From Diploscapter coronatus (Eukaryota; Nematoda; Chromadorea; Rhabditida; Rhabditidae), in NCBI GenBank assembly GCA_964036155.1, contig OZ038423.1, positions 1,550,001 to 1,614,000 of the forward strand: a stretch of DNA of 64,000 bases, given 5' to 3'. Below are positions 1-12,922 of this stretch, in pieces; the stretch's first letter is position 1; the number at the start of each line of letters is the position of its first letter. A program made the position numbers and the translations under genes. The notes under the pieces were generated by a model. That model ran no database searches and had not been told where the DNA came from. It saw nothing but the letters and a program-made list of their open reading frames with translations.

Positions 1-3000
1 AAATAAATATTAGATCATCTTATGTTATGGACTAATTGCAAAATTCGCTTTTTAAGAATAGAAGGGCAAAATGTTATGTACAAAAATAATTACATTGAAA
101 AGCTCCTTTGGCAGAGAGTTAATCAGGTCCATGGCAATTTGATGGTCCGCAGCGAATTGCTCGTATTTTTCCTTCGATTTATCGATCAGCAAAATCAAAT
201 CGATTAAGCCATCGCAATCATCGGATTCCCTAGGAAATTTCATATTTTCTTAGGGCTCGTTCAGACTTTGTGCTCGTTCTAGAGCGGATATCGAGAAATA
301 GCACTGCTCGTGAAGAGAACGAACAGAGCAGTGCTTCTCCGCGCTCTCTCCACGAACGATGCTATTTCTCAATCTTCGAGCTAGAACGAACAAGTCTGGA
401 TGCACTCTTAGAAACAAACGAAAAACTCGAATTTCTTACTCCTGATGAGCTTTTCTGGACAATAATTGATCGCCAATGATGAGTTTTGACCTGGGCTTTT
501 CAGTGCATAACGCGAATTCCTTTGTGACATCCGTTAAGAATTTGCCAGTTTGCTGCTCCATGTAAACTCTCTCCTTGTTTCCAGCATACACTTCCAGTTC
601 GCTTGAATTTAAAAAAAATTTAATTAAGGTGAGCCATTAATAAAAATGATAATCATAGCCTTGAATTGAAATATTCATCAAGCTATTATGTCAGGGGTTC
701 AATTTGTATTTGTTTCTTACTACAATTATAAGTCTTTAACAATATTGGATTTCATTGAATTGAATACCGCTTGGTGGAATTTGTGGCAGCGGAAACCGCA
801 TAGACAATGATTTTCTGATCCTTCAACCCATTAGCTGCCTTGAGAACGTTCTGCCATTCATCCCGAGAGCTGCCGTCTGAGATAATCACCGCAACTTGCC
901 TGAGAGTTTAAGCTTGTTTTTTTTCTATTTTCTAAGGTTCAATTGATACTTTGCATTCTTCCTTCTGTTCTTAGCCAAGTCCTCAAGAGCCAAGCTAACT
1001 CCGCTCGCTAAAGAAGTGCTGCCACCACCAGTGTTGTTCTGAGCCAATAGCAAATCCAGAAGGGCTGATCTAAAAGAATGCAATTTCAATGAAAATCACC
1101 AAGCCTTTCTTCATACTTGGAATTTCTGTCTGCAAGGCTGTGGACCAATCGGGCAGTCATATTGAACGTAACGATGCCCATACGCACCTGATCCTCGAAG
1201 TCCTTGGCCGGCAGACGGTCGGTCTAGATTTTCATTTTCAACTAATTAAACATGTTTATTAATATTCTGTCTTCAAATAACAAAATTTCTGATCGACATT
1301 CTGTTTTTTCTTCAAAATATCAACTCTGTCTCACTTTACATCTTTGTTTCAGAGCCTTATGTAGTTTTTAAATGATTTAAATAATTAATGCTACTATTTT
1401 TCGATAACGACTATCTCTAATCGCATGCAATTCTTACAGCATTTCATTCTCTGTCTCATATTAATTGTACTTTAGAGTCTTACACATAAGTTCTAAGTGA
1501 TCGAAGAATGAACCCACCAAATCGATTGCGTACTGCATGTCCATTTCGAAGTCATTCTGGACGCTGGTCGAGATGTCGACGATCAGCATCAGGTCCATTT
1601 TGCAGGGTCCATCAACATCGTCGTCAATCTCGCCAGACCCCTCTCCGCTTCCATCCACAGGGCTCACATTGTCCAATTTCTCCAGGTTCTCTAAGTTATT
1701 GTCGGATTCTTCCCGCTTGATTTCGATCGGTGTCTTCTGGATCTTCGGAGCAAACGTTGTCGTTGTCGTCGCTTTCATCCTTTCCATTTTCTCCTTAACC
1801 AGTCTGTTGTCGGGAGTGATCACTTGGAACTGCGTCTCGAGTTTCACCACAGGAGGCAGGGTCGATGGGGCCTCATGACGAACCGGTGCGACATTGGGCA
1901 GAGGCAACTTAACACGGTCCTTCATCGAAGTCGACAGCTCCGAGTGCACCATCACGGATTTGTCCTTGTCGCCGGCACAATAACGCCAAATTTCACGTTG
2001 AACCTTCAGAATGAATCCGATGTCCCGTTCCTTGGTGTAAACCGCTTCGGGACCACCTCCCGTCCAGGCCTGCAAAATTGAATTTTTAAAATCTTTTCTT
2101 AAAATAGCCTAAAAATTCCAGTCGAAGTCCCCTCCTTATGAACCCAGGAAAAACTACAAGACCATGGACCTCGAGTTTAGGACTTAAGAGATTGATCAGA
2201 TCTTACAGTCAGCTCAATCTGAGAGAACGTTGAGCTAGCCGTGTAGGCAATGATTGCAGAACCAGCAGGTCGCTGAAGTTCTTCCGCAGTCGAGAGAAGA
2301 TCTCTCCAGTAGTCCTGAGAGTATCCGTCAGAGAATAGAAGTATCAGGAGACGAGCGTTCGGACGACGATGGGGGTACATGGACTAAATTTGGGTTGTTG
2401 CTGAATGGTCATTCATGAAGTTCGTAAGTAAGACTGTCAATGCTCAATTCTCACTATTGTTGATGCCGAGATCTTGGAGGTCGAAAATGAGGGAAGAAAT
2501 AAGCGATTTTAGGCCAGTCACTCCCTTTTTCGCGCGCCACTTCTTAATTTTCTAATCGTAAAAAATCACTTTGCACGCCTCCCAGATTTGGGCATCGACA
2601 ATGCTTCATAATGCCAAATTTGATCTCATTTCAGGCTATTGTCTCTATTGACTACCTACTCTATAATTTAAATAATAATAAAAGGTTGACTTTAATTGCC
2701 GCAGTAGCTCCGGCAACAGTGGAAGTCGTTCCACCAGTGTGGTAAATCCCTGATAGACGTTGGATGATTTCGTCCGGATCGTTCAACTTTAGGTCTAACT
2801 CGACTTTAGCGTCCTGTGATAACATTTATGAATGTTTGAAAGTAACGAAATGTCCCCTTACCCAAGCAAAACTAACGATTCCAACTCGGATGGTGTCATT
2901 TGCGTAAAGAGACCGGGGGAACTGTTCAATTACTCGCTTAGCTGTCTAAGTTTGTATTTGAAGAAAAATCAATGGTAAACATTTTTACAATAACTTCCCG

Positions 3001-6000
3001 CTCGAATTCTTCTTCCACAGACTGCGATCTGTCGATAATCAGCACGAGGTCGACTTCACAGGAGCCACTCCAATCCTTAGCCAGAGAACCCTCTTTGCCG
3101 AATTCGGGCTTCGAAGTGGTTGTGGTTACAAGCTGCTGCTTTTCCCTAAAATCGAATCATTTAAAGCGCACTATAAGGGCCCCCTGTATTTACAGACGAA
3201 TAATAGACACACGATTATATTTACAGACTTATAGACGGCTCTTTATCTTATTTCTTCACTTTTCCTACATTCCCTATCCGTCTGTAAATACAGGAAGCCC
3301 AATATAAGATTAGAAGTTTAACGTATCATAAAAAATACCTATCAGCCTTCTCGATCAGCTTCATCAATTGCTGTTGCTGCTTATCAACAGGCTTCTTCAA
3401 CTCATTCACATTGCCTAAATTGTTCAAACTCCTAATTTGCGTGGGCGTTGTTGTATGGCGAGTCGTGGTGAAGAAGGGATGAGTTACTGATTGCGACTGG
3501 AAATTTGCATTTTCCTATTGAAATATCAACATCAGCATACCGTAGTCGTATGAACCTTGCTGCTAATCAGGCTTTCGGCCTTTGAATCGACGAAGTTAAC
3601 TCGTCTCGCGGCAGGCTCTATCTTTTCCTGATTCAAAAATTCGTCCGCTGGTAGGGTATTCGACTAAAATATATTATGATTAAAAAGGTATCGTGATTTA
3701 GAAACTACATCAGCCCGAACTCGAACTTCGGAAGGTTTTTCGATTTCGGGAAGTTTCTGATTGACGGCGAATTTATCCTCTCTGATACAGCCGTAGAGAT
3801 AGGGAGTAAAGACTGGGATGAAGCTGGAATTTAACATAAAAACTAAAAATAAGAAATTTTAAAATTTTGCCGCCAATTTGGACAACTCCTTACTTCGTTG
3901 CCCATAGTTAAGGGTATATAGGGCAAGGTAAGGGGGAGATCTTTTCCCATACTATTTCGTAGGTAACGAAGTAACGAATTATCCAGGTTGGCACTTTTAG
4001 AGGTGAATTTGCTGCTAAAAAATAGGTTTCGGTTGAAGTCAAAAATCCGACCTATCATATCTGGGTCCCACGAACAGCCTACTCATATCCCCAGCATAAA
4101 TCAGCAACTCTGCCTCGTTATAGCTTCTCCCCGTGGAAACAGCAAACGTTTCGTAGTCAGTTTCGCGCAGATTTGCCCCGGTTTGTTGAACGACATTCCA
4201 ATATTCCTGACCGTGACCGTCAGAAATTAGAACGAGAACCTGAAAATGGTTTTTTTTAATCAAATATCAAAATTTTCAGATATTTTTTATGAGAAAATAG
4301 TATGAAACAACAATCATCTTTCTTAAGAAAATCTCATACAAGTTTTAAACATCAACTATGAGTCATGCTCATTTTACCGACTTACTGTAGTTCCCACTCT
4401 TTTCTGGAAAATAGCATGAGACAACGAAAAAGGAGGGTGAAATCATAAGGGGTCAATTTTGATGTCAAAATCTCTTTAAATTAAATTAAAAAAGACCTGT
4501 TTCGCCGCAGGCCTTTTCTCCTTTTCCATCTCAACAAGCGCAGTGTCGAGAGCGGCTAAATCGACATTTCTTGAAATTATTTTAAATTCAACAAAACGAT
4601 ACCAGCAATTCTGGTGCTAGAGCCAGTGAACGTGAGATTCCGAATCGTCTGCAGAATTTCCTTCTTATGCTGACCAATTTTGAATTTCACTTCGACCACG
4701 GGACTGTTAGAGAAACGAACTACTGAGACCTATAAAAACTGGTTTTTTTTTCAAATTTGTATAAAATATAGTTTGTAAACCGCGATATATCACAAAATGG
4801 CTAAAATATTTCCGGAGAACACGTACACATTGCGTATCATATCTATTTTGGCAACTTGGAACCGCATGACACGTGCATGACCTCATAACATGCAAAATAG
4901 TGTGGGAAAAGAAGGCCTACCGCCTAAGACCCATCCTATTTCACATGCGCGCTTCATGCGGTTTCCAGATAGTCTCTATTTTTAGCCTATTTCGTCTATA
5001 TCTTATTTCATGAGATTTATAAATAGCCTTTCAAGTATCAAAATTACCTGAATACGTCCATTTTTGTAGCTTTTCGATGGGAACTGATCGAGAATATTGA
5101 TAGCGAATCTCCTTTGCAACTCAAAAACACTTCGAACGGAGCCGGAAGTGTCCAGGACTAGCATCAGATCCACCAAATCTCGATCGCATTTCTGCCACAG
5201 CTCGAACACTTTGTTCTTCTTCTTCTCATGTTCGCCCTTATCGCCGATTGTCTGAGTTTTGACTCCAGAAATTCGATGTGAGGAAGGTGAATGCGAAATT
5301 TTTTGGGGTGGAACATCGCAGAGAATTAGCTGAATATTAATATTAAAAATATACATTTGAAAAGTTCATATTATTCCTCTTGATTATCAGTACTATGTTT
5401 TTAGCGATACAAAGTCCCCAGTATATCATAAAAATCGATATTTTAATAAGTGTATATTTATTGATTTTTCATTCACCTTATCCAATTCTTCCAGAAATAG
5501 CGCGGCGTCATTGGGCTGGTGATAAACACGCTCCCTCTGTCCAGCATAGCCAGTCAAAGCCTTATCATTTGCCAGCGGGTTCCCAGAAACCACGAGTACA
5601 GAGATTTGAAGATTTTGGACGATCGATCTAAAAATCACTTGAGTCTAAATAAGTTAAAATATGATTTAGTAATGAATGAATAATAAACTAGCTATTGATT
5701 GAAGAATTTCAAAGTTTTTTATTAAAATGTTTAAATCTATAGAACAAAGAATACGCAATTATAAACATTTTTAAAATCTAATTTATTCATAAAATACTCA
5801 TAAAGATGGTATTTTCAATGACCGATAACTTGAGACGAAATAAATGATGCACACAAATTCGAATATTCAAAGTGCATTACGTATGCACGAATAGTCGTCT
5901 ACCTCGTCACTTGATAATGACGCAATAGCGTAAAGCCTGATGCAAACAACGCGCTAATTCGCACGTATCAAAGTTCGTGTCATTTACTTCGTCTCAAGTA

Positions 6001-6893
6001 ATCGCTCATTGATAATACTAGATTTGAAGGTTTTTTTTCGAAATTTTGTGGCAGAAAATTAATTCTCTTACACAGCTTCCAAAGTCTCCCCAACCAAATC
6101 CGAAGTCACTCCATCGTGACTCAACACAATGATTCGCTTATTGTATGGAGTATCAAAATATGAGAGCTAAAATTTAAGCACGTATTTAAAAAAAAAAAAC
6201 GTAATTTTAAAATAATTAAAATTAACCTGCTGCGCTCCAATCTGCAAAGCCTTCGCGACAGAAGTGTCCAAAGACAGATGAGGCCGCAATGACATAAGCG
6301 AATTTGTGAACTTAAATATATGAATTCAATATTTTGAAATTAAATGATTTAAACAACCCTTTCAGTATCATTCGACAATGGATCAGTAATGTCGAGAACC
6401 AATGCCTGGGTCTGGGCAAAAGTTACCAGTCCCAATTTTAAGCGCTGAGCTCCGACAGTAGCTTCCAAATGCCTTAAATTCATGATACTTAACTCTATAT
6501 GTTTAAATTGGTCTCTTGTATTCCATACTCACACCCACTTTTTCTTTTCCCCTGCCTCTCTTCCCTACTCTCCTCAAAAAGTGGATGTGGAATACGAAAG
6601 ATCGTTGAAATTAAACCTCAAAGTCCTTAATAATCGACTCTGTTGTAGCGTAAAAACGGTCTTATTTGCATTAGAAATATCGACCAGAAATACAACTTCA
6701 ACTTCCTTAGAACAATCAGCTAAAATGTAAACTTAAACCTTAATATATTTCAAATTTTAAGATTTCACCGAAATTATTATCATCAATTTTCGAAGTGCAC
6801 GACTGTAATATAGCGAATAATGCGATCTAAAATAAATATAAGTTAAAAACACCCTTGTTTTCGAATTTCTACCAGCTTCAAAAGCCAATCCAT
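1..6893 (-). CDS. Secreted multi-vWA-domain protein, 3' end cut by the window edge
   Basis: Extracellular adhesion-type protein built from repeated von Willebrand factor A domains. The start at 6893 gives MDWLLKL, then an exon from about 6826 that completes a signal peptide (IALFAILQSC). At least five vWA domains follow, each recognised by the first MIDAS strand: FLVDISNAN (about 6690), MLVLDTSGSV (about 5160), LVLIIDRSQS (about 3040), LMLIVDISTS (about 1590) and LILLIDKSKE (about 200, incomplete). Later strands of each fold are visible, e.g. VLVLISDGHG (4230), LLILLFSDGY (2350) and VAVIISDGSS (890). Linkers at 3840-3350 and 2075-1640 are rich in Thr, Gln and Lys and look disordered. Domains 2-4 keep DxSxS; domains 1 and 5 do not. 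Many introns carry palindromic repeats. I do not recognise a named orthologue; splice junctions were inferred by eye. Confidence 0.8.
246..408. repeat. Palindromic element in an intron of the vWA gene
   Basis: The left arm beginning CGTTCAGACTTTGTGCTCG is matched in reverse complement by the right arm ending GAACGAACAAGTCTGG. The inner parts (GAGAAATAGCA and its complement) also pair. It looks like a non-autonomous foldback/MITE with imperfect long inverted repeats. No second copy was noticed in the window. Confidence 0.7.
2453..2602. repeat. MITE-like family D copy
   Basis: Starts ATTGTTGATGCCGAGATC and ends GATTTGGGCATCGACAAT, its reverse complement. The interior matches copies at 14770-14918, 43735-43815 and 59611-59765, sharing the stretch CACTTTGCACGCCTCCCAGA. 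It lies in an intron of the vWA gene. Confidence 0.75.
3181..3302. repeat. MITE-like family B copy
   Basis: Terminal inverted repeat CCCTGTATTTACAGACG at the left and CCGTCTGTAAATACAGG at the right, with a T/C-rich centre. Other copies: 15850-15978, 58546-58643, 63650-63738. Sits in an intron of the vWA gene. Confidence 0.8.
3868..3994. repeat. MITE-like family A copy
   Basis: Imperfect palindrome: TGCCGCCAATTTGGACAA on the left pairs with TTATCCAGGTTGGCA on the right, with CATACTATTTCGTAGGTAAC inside. This CATACTATTTCGTA core recurs at 31655, 32447, 41935, 58127 and 59565 and, diverged, at 16040 and 17350. Sits in an intron of the vWA gene. Confidence 0.75.
4852..4975. repeat. Imperfect inverted repeat in a vWA-gene intron
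   Basis: TTGGAACCGCATGACACG on the left pairs imperfectly with CATGCGGTTTCCAG on the right; inside are GCAAAATAGTGTGGG and CCTATTTCACATGC, which also pair. The core resembles family A (ATAGTATGG / CCATACTATT), so it may be an old family A relative. Confidence 0.5.
5817..6010. repeat. MITE-like family G copy
   Basis: Ends are inverted repeats: AATGACCGATAACTTGAGAC on the left, GTCTCAAGTAATCGCTCATT on the right, each followed inwards by an AAATAAATGA-like motif. Related elements at 39448-39620 and 56870-57072. It lies in an intron of the vWA gene. Confidence 0.75.
6517..6596. repeat. MITE-like family F copy
   Basis: Short hairpin: GTATTCCATACTCACACCCA with an A/T- and C/T-rich loop, closed by AAAAAGTGGATGTGGAATAC. 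Copies at 29612-29692 and 53219-53292. Inside an intron of the vWA gene. Confidence 0.7.
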
Positions 6894-8495
6894 GATGGTT
6901 AATTACTTATTTTATATCAACAGCTTATTTTCAGATCTAAAAATGTAAGCTTATTTTAGAATATTTCAAAAATAAAGCCAAATTAAGCAAAGCGACAAAT
7001 TCAATTTGCGACAGTTAACTTATTATTTTAATAATCTCTAAAAGTTTACAGTCAAGTTAGGTGGAACGAGAAAATAGATCTGCAGAAGTTGAGCATATTT
7101 TAGAATGTTCTGGAGAAAATAATGAAGCAAATTAAATGGAACAAAATAGATCTCCAAAAGTTTAACTTATTTTTAAATATCCAAGGAAAAACAAGCTAAG
7201 TTAAGTGAAACGAGAAAAAAGTGAAACTTTCCAATGCCAAAAACGAAAGCGGAAGAAGGGCTAATTCAAAGAAGGAAAAACCAAAAGCGAATTGAGGATT
7301 TCAACCGCAAAAGGCCATCTATGAAAGTTGAAGCGCGGCGTCTTTTTGAGAGTGTCTGTCTGAGAGTGAGAATGGCAGAGGCAAAGGCTATCCTTCAAAT
7401 GGCTTTCAAATAGATTTGATTGAGAAATACTTTCCCCCTTAACTTCACTTCCATAAATGGTATTTTCATTTTCAGAGAATAGTTCAACTAAACCGGTGAT
7501 TGGATATTTACATCTATAATATCCCGATCTATATAAATAATTGAAACAGCGAAACTCTAATTTAATAAGGGGTCCAAACTTGACCACAAGTTTCGATACC
7601 ATGCATTATGATAAAAACGTTCTCCCTATATATAACTCTGTATATCTAAACCCAATAAAATGCAATGGGAGACTTAGTTGATATTAATTAATGAAAAATA
7701 GAACGTATATTATAATCGATATCCAATCAATGTAAAGAATGATAAATCGAAACGGATTTCATATATAGAATGGCAGAATGTGAAAGAACGGCTTTCAGCT
7801 TAAACGCTTCAATGCACTCGCTCAATAAATCGCTAATTTCATTATATCCAGAGAAGTGATTACATCTTCTTAAAAGTCCCAATTGAAACTGAGACGGAAC
7901 GGCATAAATAACAGGGAAATTAACAACACCTGCTAGAGGAAGCTATATAAGGCACTCAAAATAGGCGTTTCGTGTATTTGCCATCAGATATCCTAACAGC
8001 ATCATGCAAATTCGACCTATTCCTTCTATAAAAATCGGTAAAAACTCCAAATGACCGATGAAATGTTGTCGCAAAATCGAAGGTCATCATATTAATTTGC
8101 AAATGTCTCCTATTTATTTTCTAAAAATGGGCTACAGACGAAAATGTCCCATAAATGGATGGCAAAATGGTAAAAAATCTACGAAAAGGGTTTGCACTAA
8201 AAGCTAGAAAAATGAACTGTATGAAGGCAAACTATTCGATTTCTGATAGAAAAGAATAGGGGATTCAGGAGTAATGATGCAGAAGCTGGCGAATAAAGGA
8301 AAGAATGCAGCCGGAAAAGAATATTGATCAGGGAAATCAAAGTTTTTGTTACAATAGAAAAAACGCTCAGGTAAATGCTTCAAATCCGAAGCTATGGTGC
8401 AAAATTCTGACTTACTATAAAATTCACCAAATGTTTATTCTCTTTGCTATACTCCCTAGCATGAAATGTTGTGAATTTTATGGCTCACTGTAGTT

Positions 8496-8579
8496 CGCCA
8501 CCCTCTTGTTGTTATCACTCTCATTTAAAAAAAAAAAAAACTAGTATGGGGAAGAGAAAAAGGTGGTAACTACCCTCGT
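8496..8579. repeat. Short hairpin with poly-A loop
   Basis: TAGTTCGCCACCCTC on the left is matched by AAAAAGGTGGTAACTA on the right; between lie an A run of 13 bases and GTATGGGGAAGAG. Possibly a small foldback element. Confidence 0.45.
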
Positions 8580-10462
8580 TTTTCCACAAATTGCAACTTT
8601 TTCGAGTTTCTCAGAACCTCCCCATCATTTTCAACGCTCACTATCTTACGCTGTCCAAAGGCATAATGCTAAGAAGGATGTCTCTCTTCATGGCGGCGTG
8701 ACGTAGTGAATAGTGAGTTAGATTTTGTCTTTTCTTGAGCGACGAGGATAGGTCGTCGGCTGAGAGAACACAGAGAAGCGCGAAAAGCATTGCAATTTGT
8801 GAGAAAACGGGGATACAAGAGCCGAATTTTGCAGATAGTCGAAAAGTCTCTCCCGTAAAAATGAAACGACTGTGTTGTGTTAACTGATAACGAGGTATTG
8901 AGAGGATTAAAATGGGATATAAAAGATGTGGATTCGCAAAAAAGCATGGATATCAGCACGGACAATTAACGCTGCGAGGCATCTCGCGGAAGGCAGGGAA
9001 TTCGGGCGAAAAAACGCTCCCATCAGCGACGAATTCGGCTGCTTGAAACAAGGCATTTCTCGGAGGGGAAGGCGAAAGTGAAAAACGAAAGCCGAGAACG
9101 CATTGTGAAAGCTGCCTGGCTGACCACAGTCACGCACTTTTTTCTCCTGAACACCCCCTCCTCAGTCGTTTTCATCCATCTCCTCGTCCGTCGTCTTTCT
9201 CTCCCAACGCCTCCATCCCGTTCCACAATATCTCCCCATATCTCCCATATACCCTTGTCCCTGCCTTTATCTGCCTCCCCACGACTTTCCCGTGTCCATT
9301 TTCGCATTTCCATTCAAAAATCCCTCCCATCGGCCAACCTAACCCATTCCACATCTCAGCCGTCCTTCCTTCCCTTCGAACGCGAGAACAGGATTCCTCA
9401 TTCGATGCCCACAATAAAAGGGCGCGCATATGCAGCATGCAGCGCTTTTTGACGCACATTACACGCATTACGTAATTCGAAATTCGAAATGTGCAGAAGA
9501 ATCTTACGAACAAATACAACAATACGTCATCCTTCACCATCTAGGATACAATTTCTATGGTTTCGTTTTTTCGATTAATATATTCATTCAAAAATGTTAG
9601 ACTTTTACGATTTAGAGTAAATGAAGTAGTCGCATATTAAAAATCGATGTTGATTTATTTGTTTGTACCGAGGTAGTAGACAAATACAATTGGCAAAGTG
9701 ATAAGCGATGCAAATCATGGCAATACAGAGGGGCAAGGGATTTAACCAGATCAGCCACATCTCCTTTTTATTCCTTTATTCAATCGTTCTTCCTTTGCCT
9801 AGTTAAGGCGAAAGGCAAAAACATTCGCGCGCGCCACGATCGGATCAATTAGCATAAGACGAAAGGATAAAAAAGAGGAAGAGAACGATAAATGATGCAG
9901 AATCAGAATAGCAATAAGTTATTAGAATCGGAATCGAATAAAAATACAAATGCAAAGAATACCACAATAACAATATAATTCAAAATGTAATCTATTATCC
10001 ATTAGTCCAATTAAACTTAACAAATACACATTTTTATTTCTACTAATTTTATCATTTATTATATAAAGGGTAACTATTTTCTGGCATTTTATTCACAACT
10101 TAAATAATATATAAAATAAAATCCCAAAAAATAACTGAGCATCCTTGTAGACACTCGTTCGTGCAATGCGGCATTTTGCACAATGCATGAGATTCTCGTG
10201 CAACACGATGCGCGCTTAAAAAGCCGTTCAAAATTAGCATAAAATAGAAATTTATGTAAAGATAGTGCACAATTTATATTCCAAAAACTCGAATAAACCA
10301 TAAAATTAAAGCTATCGATTTTCGGCAGCGACAAATTTCTATCCAAACTTTAGAAACTCTTTCGCCAAGGCCTTCCCGTAGCTAAGGTGGAGAAAAATGT
10401 TCAATTATTGTTTTCAAAATTTGATAGTAGTTTCGATTTGTCTTATTAAAATCTCATTTTAA

Positions 10463-10581
10463 GGTTTTGTGCCCGAATCCACAAAAGTCTCGGAACCCTT
10501 TCTATAGGAACCTTCCGACGAAAAGAAGGTTCCTATAGGAAGGTTTCGGACAGCTCTGAGAGTTTCGTGGATCCGGGTACT
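10463..10581. repeat. Foldback element, family I
   Basis: Long imperfect palindrome: GTGCCCGAATCCACAAAAGT and GAACCTTCCGACG on the left are mirrored by AAGGTTCCTATAGGAAGG and CGTGGATCCGGGTAC on the right. A shorter relative is in the first intron of the 27.2 kb gene. It lies just past the daf-36 stop codon. Confidence 0.7.
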
Positions 10582-10711
10582 GATCTGTTCAAACAGACCG
10601 AATTGGACCTGGGACAGAAAAAAGTTGCAATTCGTCAAGCATTTCAAACAGGTCGACGGAAAAGTCGATTTTGAACTCGATAAATTTATTGTTTATTAAA
10701 TTGATAAAGTA

Positions 10712-12908
10712 TCAAAAGTCATTCAAATCTTTCGGTTGATCAGAAGAATTGCCGCATGGGAGAATAACTGGAGAAGTTTCGCAGTAAAATTGGCGTTTAA
10801 ACCAACTAAATTGAATTGTTTAGAATATATTTTATTCTAAAAAGGGTACCTTCTAAACTTATTAATCGGTCCGTCGTTTGGAGCCAATAATGGCGACTTT
10901 ATGAAAGTCTTATTCGACCAGATATGCACATCCCTTTCGAACTAAAAGCATCGTTTAATTTGAAAATTATATTATTTTTACCTGACTAGTCTCCGAATAC
11001 ATGAAGAACTTGCAGAATGCCATATTTATATTCGTATAGAATTTAAAGGTAGCCTTTTGCAGCAAAGGCTCTATCGGAGTGACATGGTGAAGACAGATCG
11101 CTTCTCCGAAAGCGAATTTAAATTTCATGTGGACGATGCCGGGGCCGACCTTGGAGAAGTTAGCATATTTTTTTTTATTTTGAAAAATTACTTGTTCAGC
11201 CCTCAGAAAACTGTCCGAGCCAGGTATCGGCCATCCCATGAACTGCATGTATTGTTTCAGATGCATCACACCAATGTGCTTCTTAAATAAACCATATTTG
11301 AATTAGTTACTTTTCAAAATAAACACCTGATCCTCCAAGGAGAACCACTCCCCGTTCCAAGTGTGGGTGACTTGGAAGATATTCTCCAAGGACAAATCTA
11401 TGCTATTGATGATATCTGAGCCTTCGTTGGCTCCAATCCTATGCAGGAAATTCAGATGGGCAAGATCAGCACCGTTTTCTGGGATTTCTTGCTGGTGACA
11501 GAGGACCTGGATTTTAAAAGTCTCAAATAAAATTGTGAATTCGAGTACTTTATAACCAAAATGGGCAAGAAATGGTAAGAGGTGCTCGTAGCTGAAAGTA
11601 TACCTCATGCTGACTCCGTCCGGAAGCCCTCCAAACCCCAGATTCGATTTTGTCGAACCTTTCCGGCTCCCAGGAAGGGCTTTCGCCAGAGGAATGGAAC
11701 CACAGGTAGATGTGTTTATTCCTCTCGATCACAGGCCAAGTAGCGATTTTCGCGTTGATCTTGTGGCAGTCACCGCGACTGTAAGGAATATCGACCAGAG
11801 CGCCTGAAGCCGCATCCCATTTCCAGCCGTGGAAAGGGCATTGAATCTTATTGTTATCGACTACCTGAAATAGTCACGTTTTATCCAAATAATCCAAAAT
11901 TTTTATTTCCAGAAAATGAACAAAAACCGCCACTCTTCCATCTTTCAAGGAACAACGATTTTCTTTGCACACCAATCATTCAAAAATGCTATCTTTGGTT
12001 CGTACAAGAAGAAATAAAACTATTTGGCCAAGGTTGCTCGGAATCTCAAATTTTTTAAATTCGGAATCTCGGAATCGAAGTCAGAATTAAATGTTCTCAC
12101 GACTCGGAATCGGAATTCCAAACACCCCTGATCTGGATCAATTCTCGACTGGGAAACGAAATCTTTGCAGTTTACCCTGCCTCCACTAGAAAAATTCGCT
12201 CCCATATGTAAACATGTCGGATTCGTCACGTAAACTCTGCTATCGTGAGCACGGACGGCCAAAAGTTGCCTTCCTAGGAAAAAATTATCATTCAAACTTC
12301 TGTTTATCAGTGCACTTTGCACTTTTCTCTAGTTTGGGAAGACAGAATGAATTTTGCATATGAGAACTTCTGGATGGCTTTCCATTTGGGAAGTCACATT
12401 TGTGATATCTGACCATGTTTCACAGGATATAATTATAATCTAAACTGGACTTACCTAGGACGAAGACGTCTTTCATAGATCCTTTTGGCAGCTCTTCTGA
12501 TTCTAGAATCATGTACCATCCATTTCCAAAGGCCGGCGGTAACTCTCGGTTTTCGTTATTTCGTTTCAACCCTCTGATTCTCCGTATTTTCGCTTCTTTC
12601 ATGGTACTCGAAGTCTAAACTATCAAATAGTAAGGCTACCTAAATTTTGTAAATGGTGCCTCATGTTCCTCAAAATTGAAGCCAAAATCATGTCTGGTAC
12701 ATCGTCGATCAAATGGTCGTACTGCAATTTGGTAAAGAGTAAAACTTTGCAGAATAAATATGACAGTGACATATTGTAGAGTTAGAAATTGCAAATAAAC
12801 CGGTATAGAAAGAATATTAACTAGGAAACCCATGAAGTAGGCATTGAATATGATTAATGACAACAGTCGATATAAAACTGCCAAGGATATCGAAGCTTGG
12901 TAGAACAT
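10712..12908 (-). CDS. daf-36: DAF-36-type Rieske oxygenase (cholesterol 7-desaturase)
   Basis: Family role (C. elegans DAF-36, insect Neverland): converts cholesterol to 7-dehydrocholesterol, the first step towards dafachronic acids. The model starts at 12908 and has about nine exons and about 470 residues. An N-terminal hydrophobic stretch (about residues 20-65) is followed by PPAFGNGWYMILESEEL, then the Rieske 2Fe-2S ligands TCLHMGANF (about 12220) and CPFHGWKWD (about 11840). The non-haem iron motif is NGADLAHLNFLH (about 11465), giving the Asp/His/His set. Exons 11604-11864 (87 codons) and 11327-11506 (60 codons) are both phase 0. The C-terminal exons end FYCETSPVIL ... KDLNDF, stop at 10712. 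The junction between the membrane exon and the next exon (about 12650-12602) uses a weak acceptor and is uncertain; translation might instead begin at 12602. Confidence 0.9.
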
Positions 12909-12922
12909 ATTCGATCTGAAAA
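12909..12922 (-). promoter_or_regulatory. Candidate 3' splice acceptor just before the daf-36 start
   Basis: On the minus strand TTTTCAG (12922-12916) ends seven bases before the chosen ATG. In nematodes such a site is either a spliced-leader trans-splice acceptor or the end of a 5' UTR intron; sequence alone cannot separate these. It supports the chosen start. Confidence 0.4.

Larger units (their letters stand above)
6894..10711. other. Intergenic region between the vWA gene start and daf-36 3' end
   Basis: No reading frame here looks coding: frames are short or composition-driven. 6.9-8.3 kb is A/T-rich and upstream of the vWA gene, so may hold its promoter. 8.9-9.5 kb is richer in C/T on the plus strand and holds several overlapping spurious frames. 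Short inverted repeats lie at 8496-8579 and 10463-10581. No RNA gene recognised. Confidence 0.6.

Noticed and set aside
1537..2081. Plus-strand frames across the vWA gene
   Set aside because: Shadows of the minus-strand exon encoding the linker and MIDAS motif of vWA domain 4.
9023..9540. Several overlapping open frames on both strands
   Set aside because: Composition effect of a C/T-rich stretch; no domain, no splice-linked partner exon.
11057..11290. Plus-strand frame across daf-36
   Set aside because: Antisense shadow of well-supported daf-36 exons.
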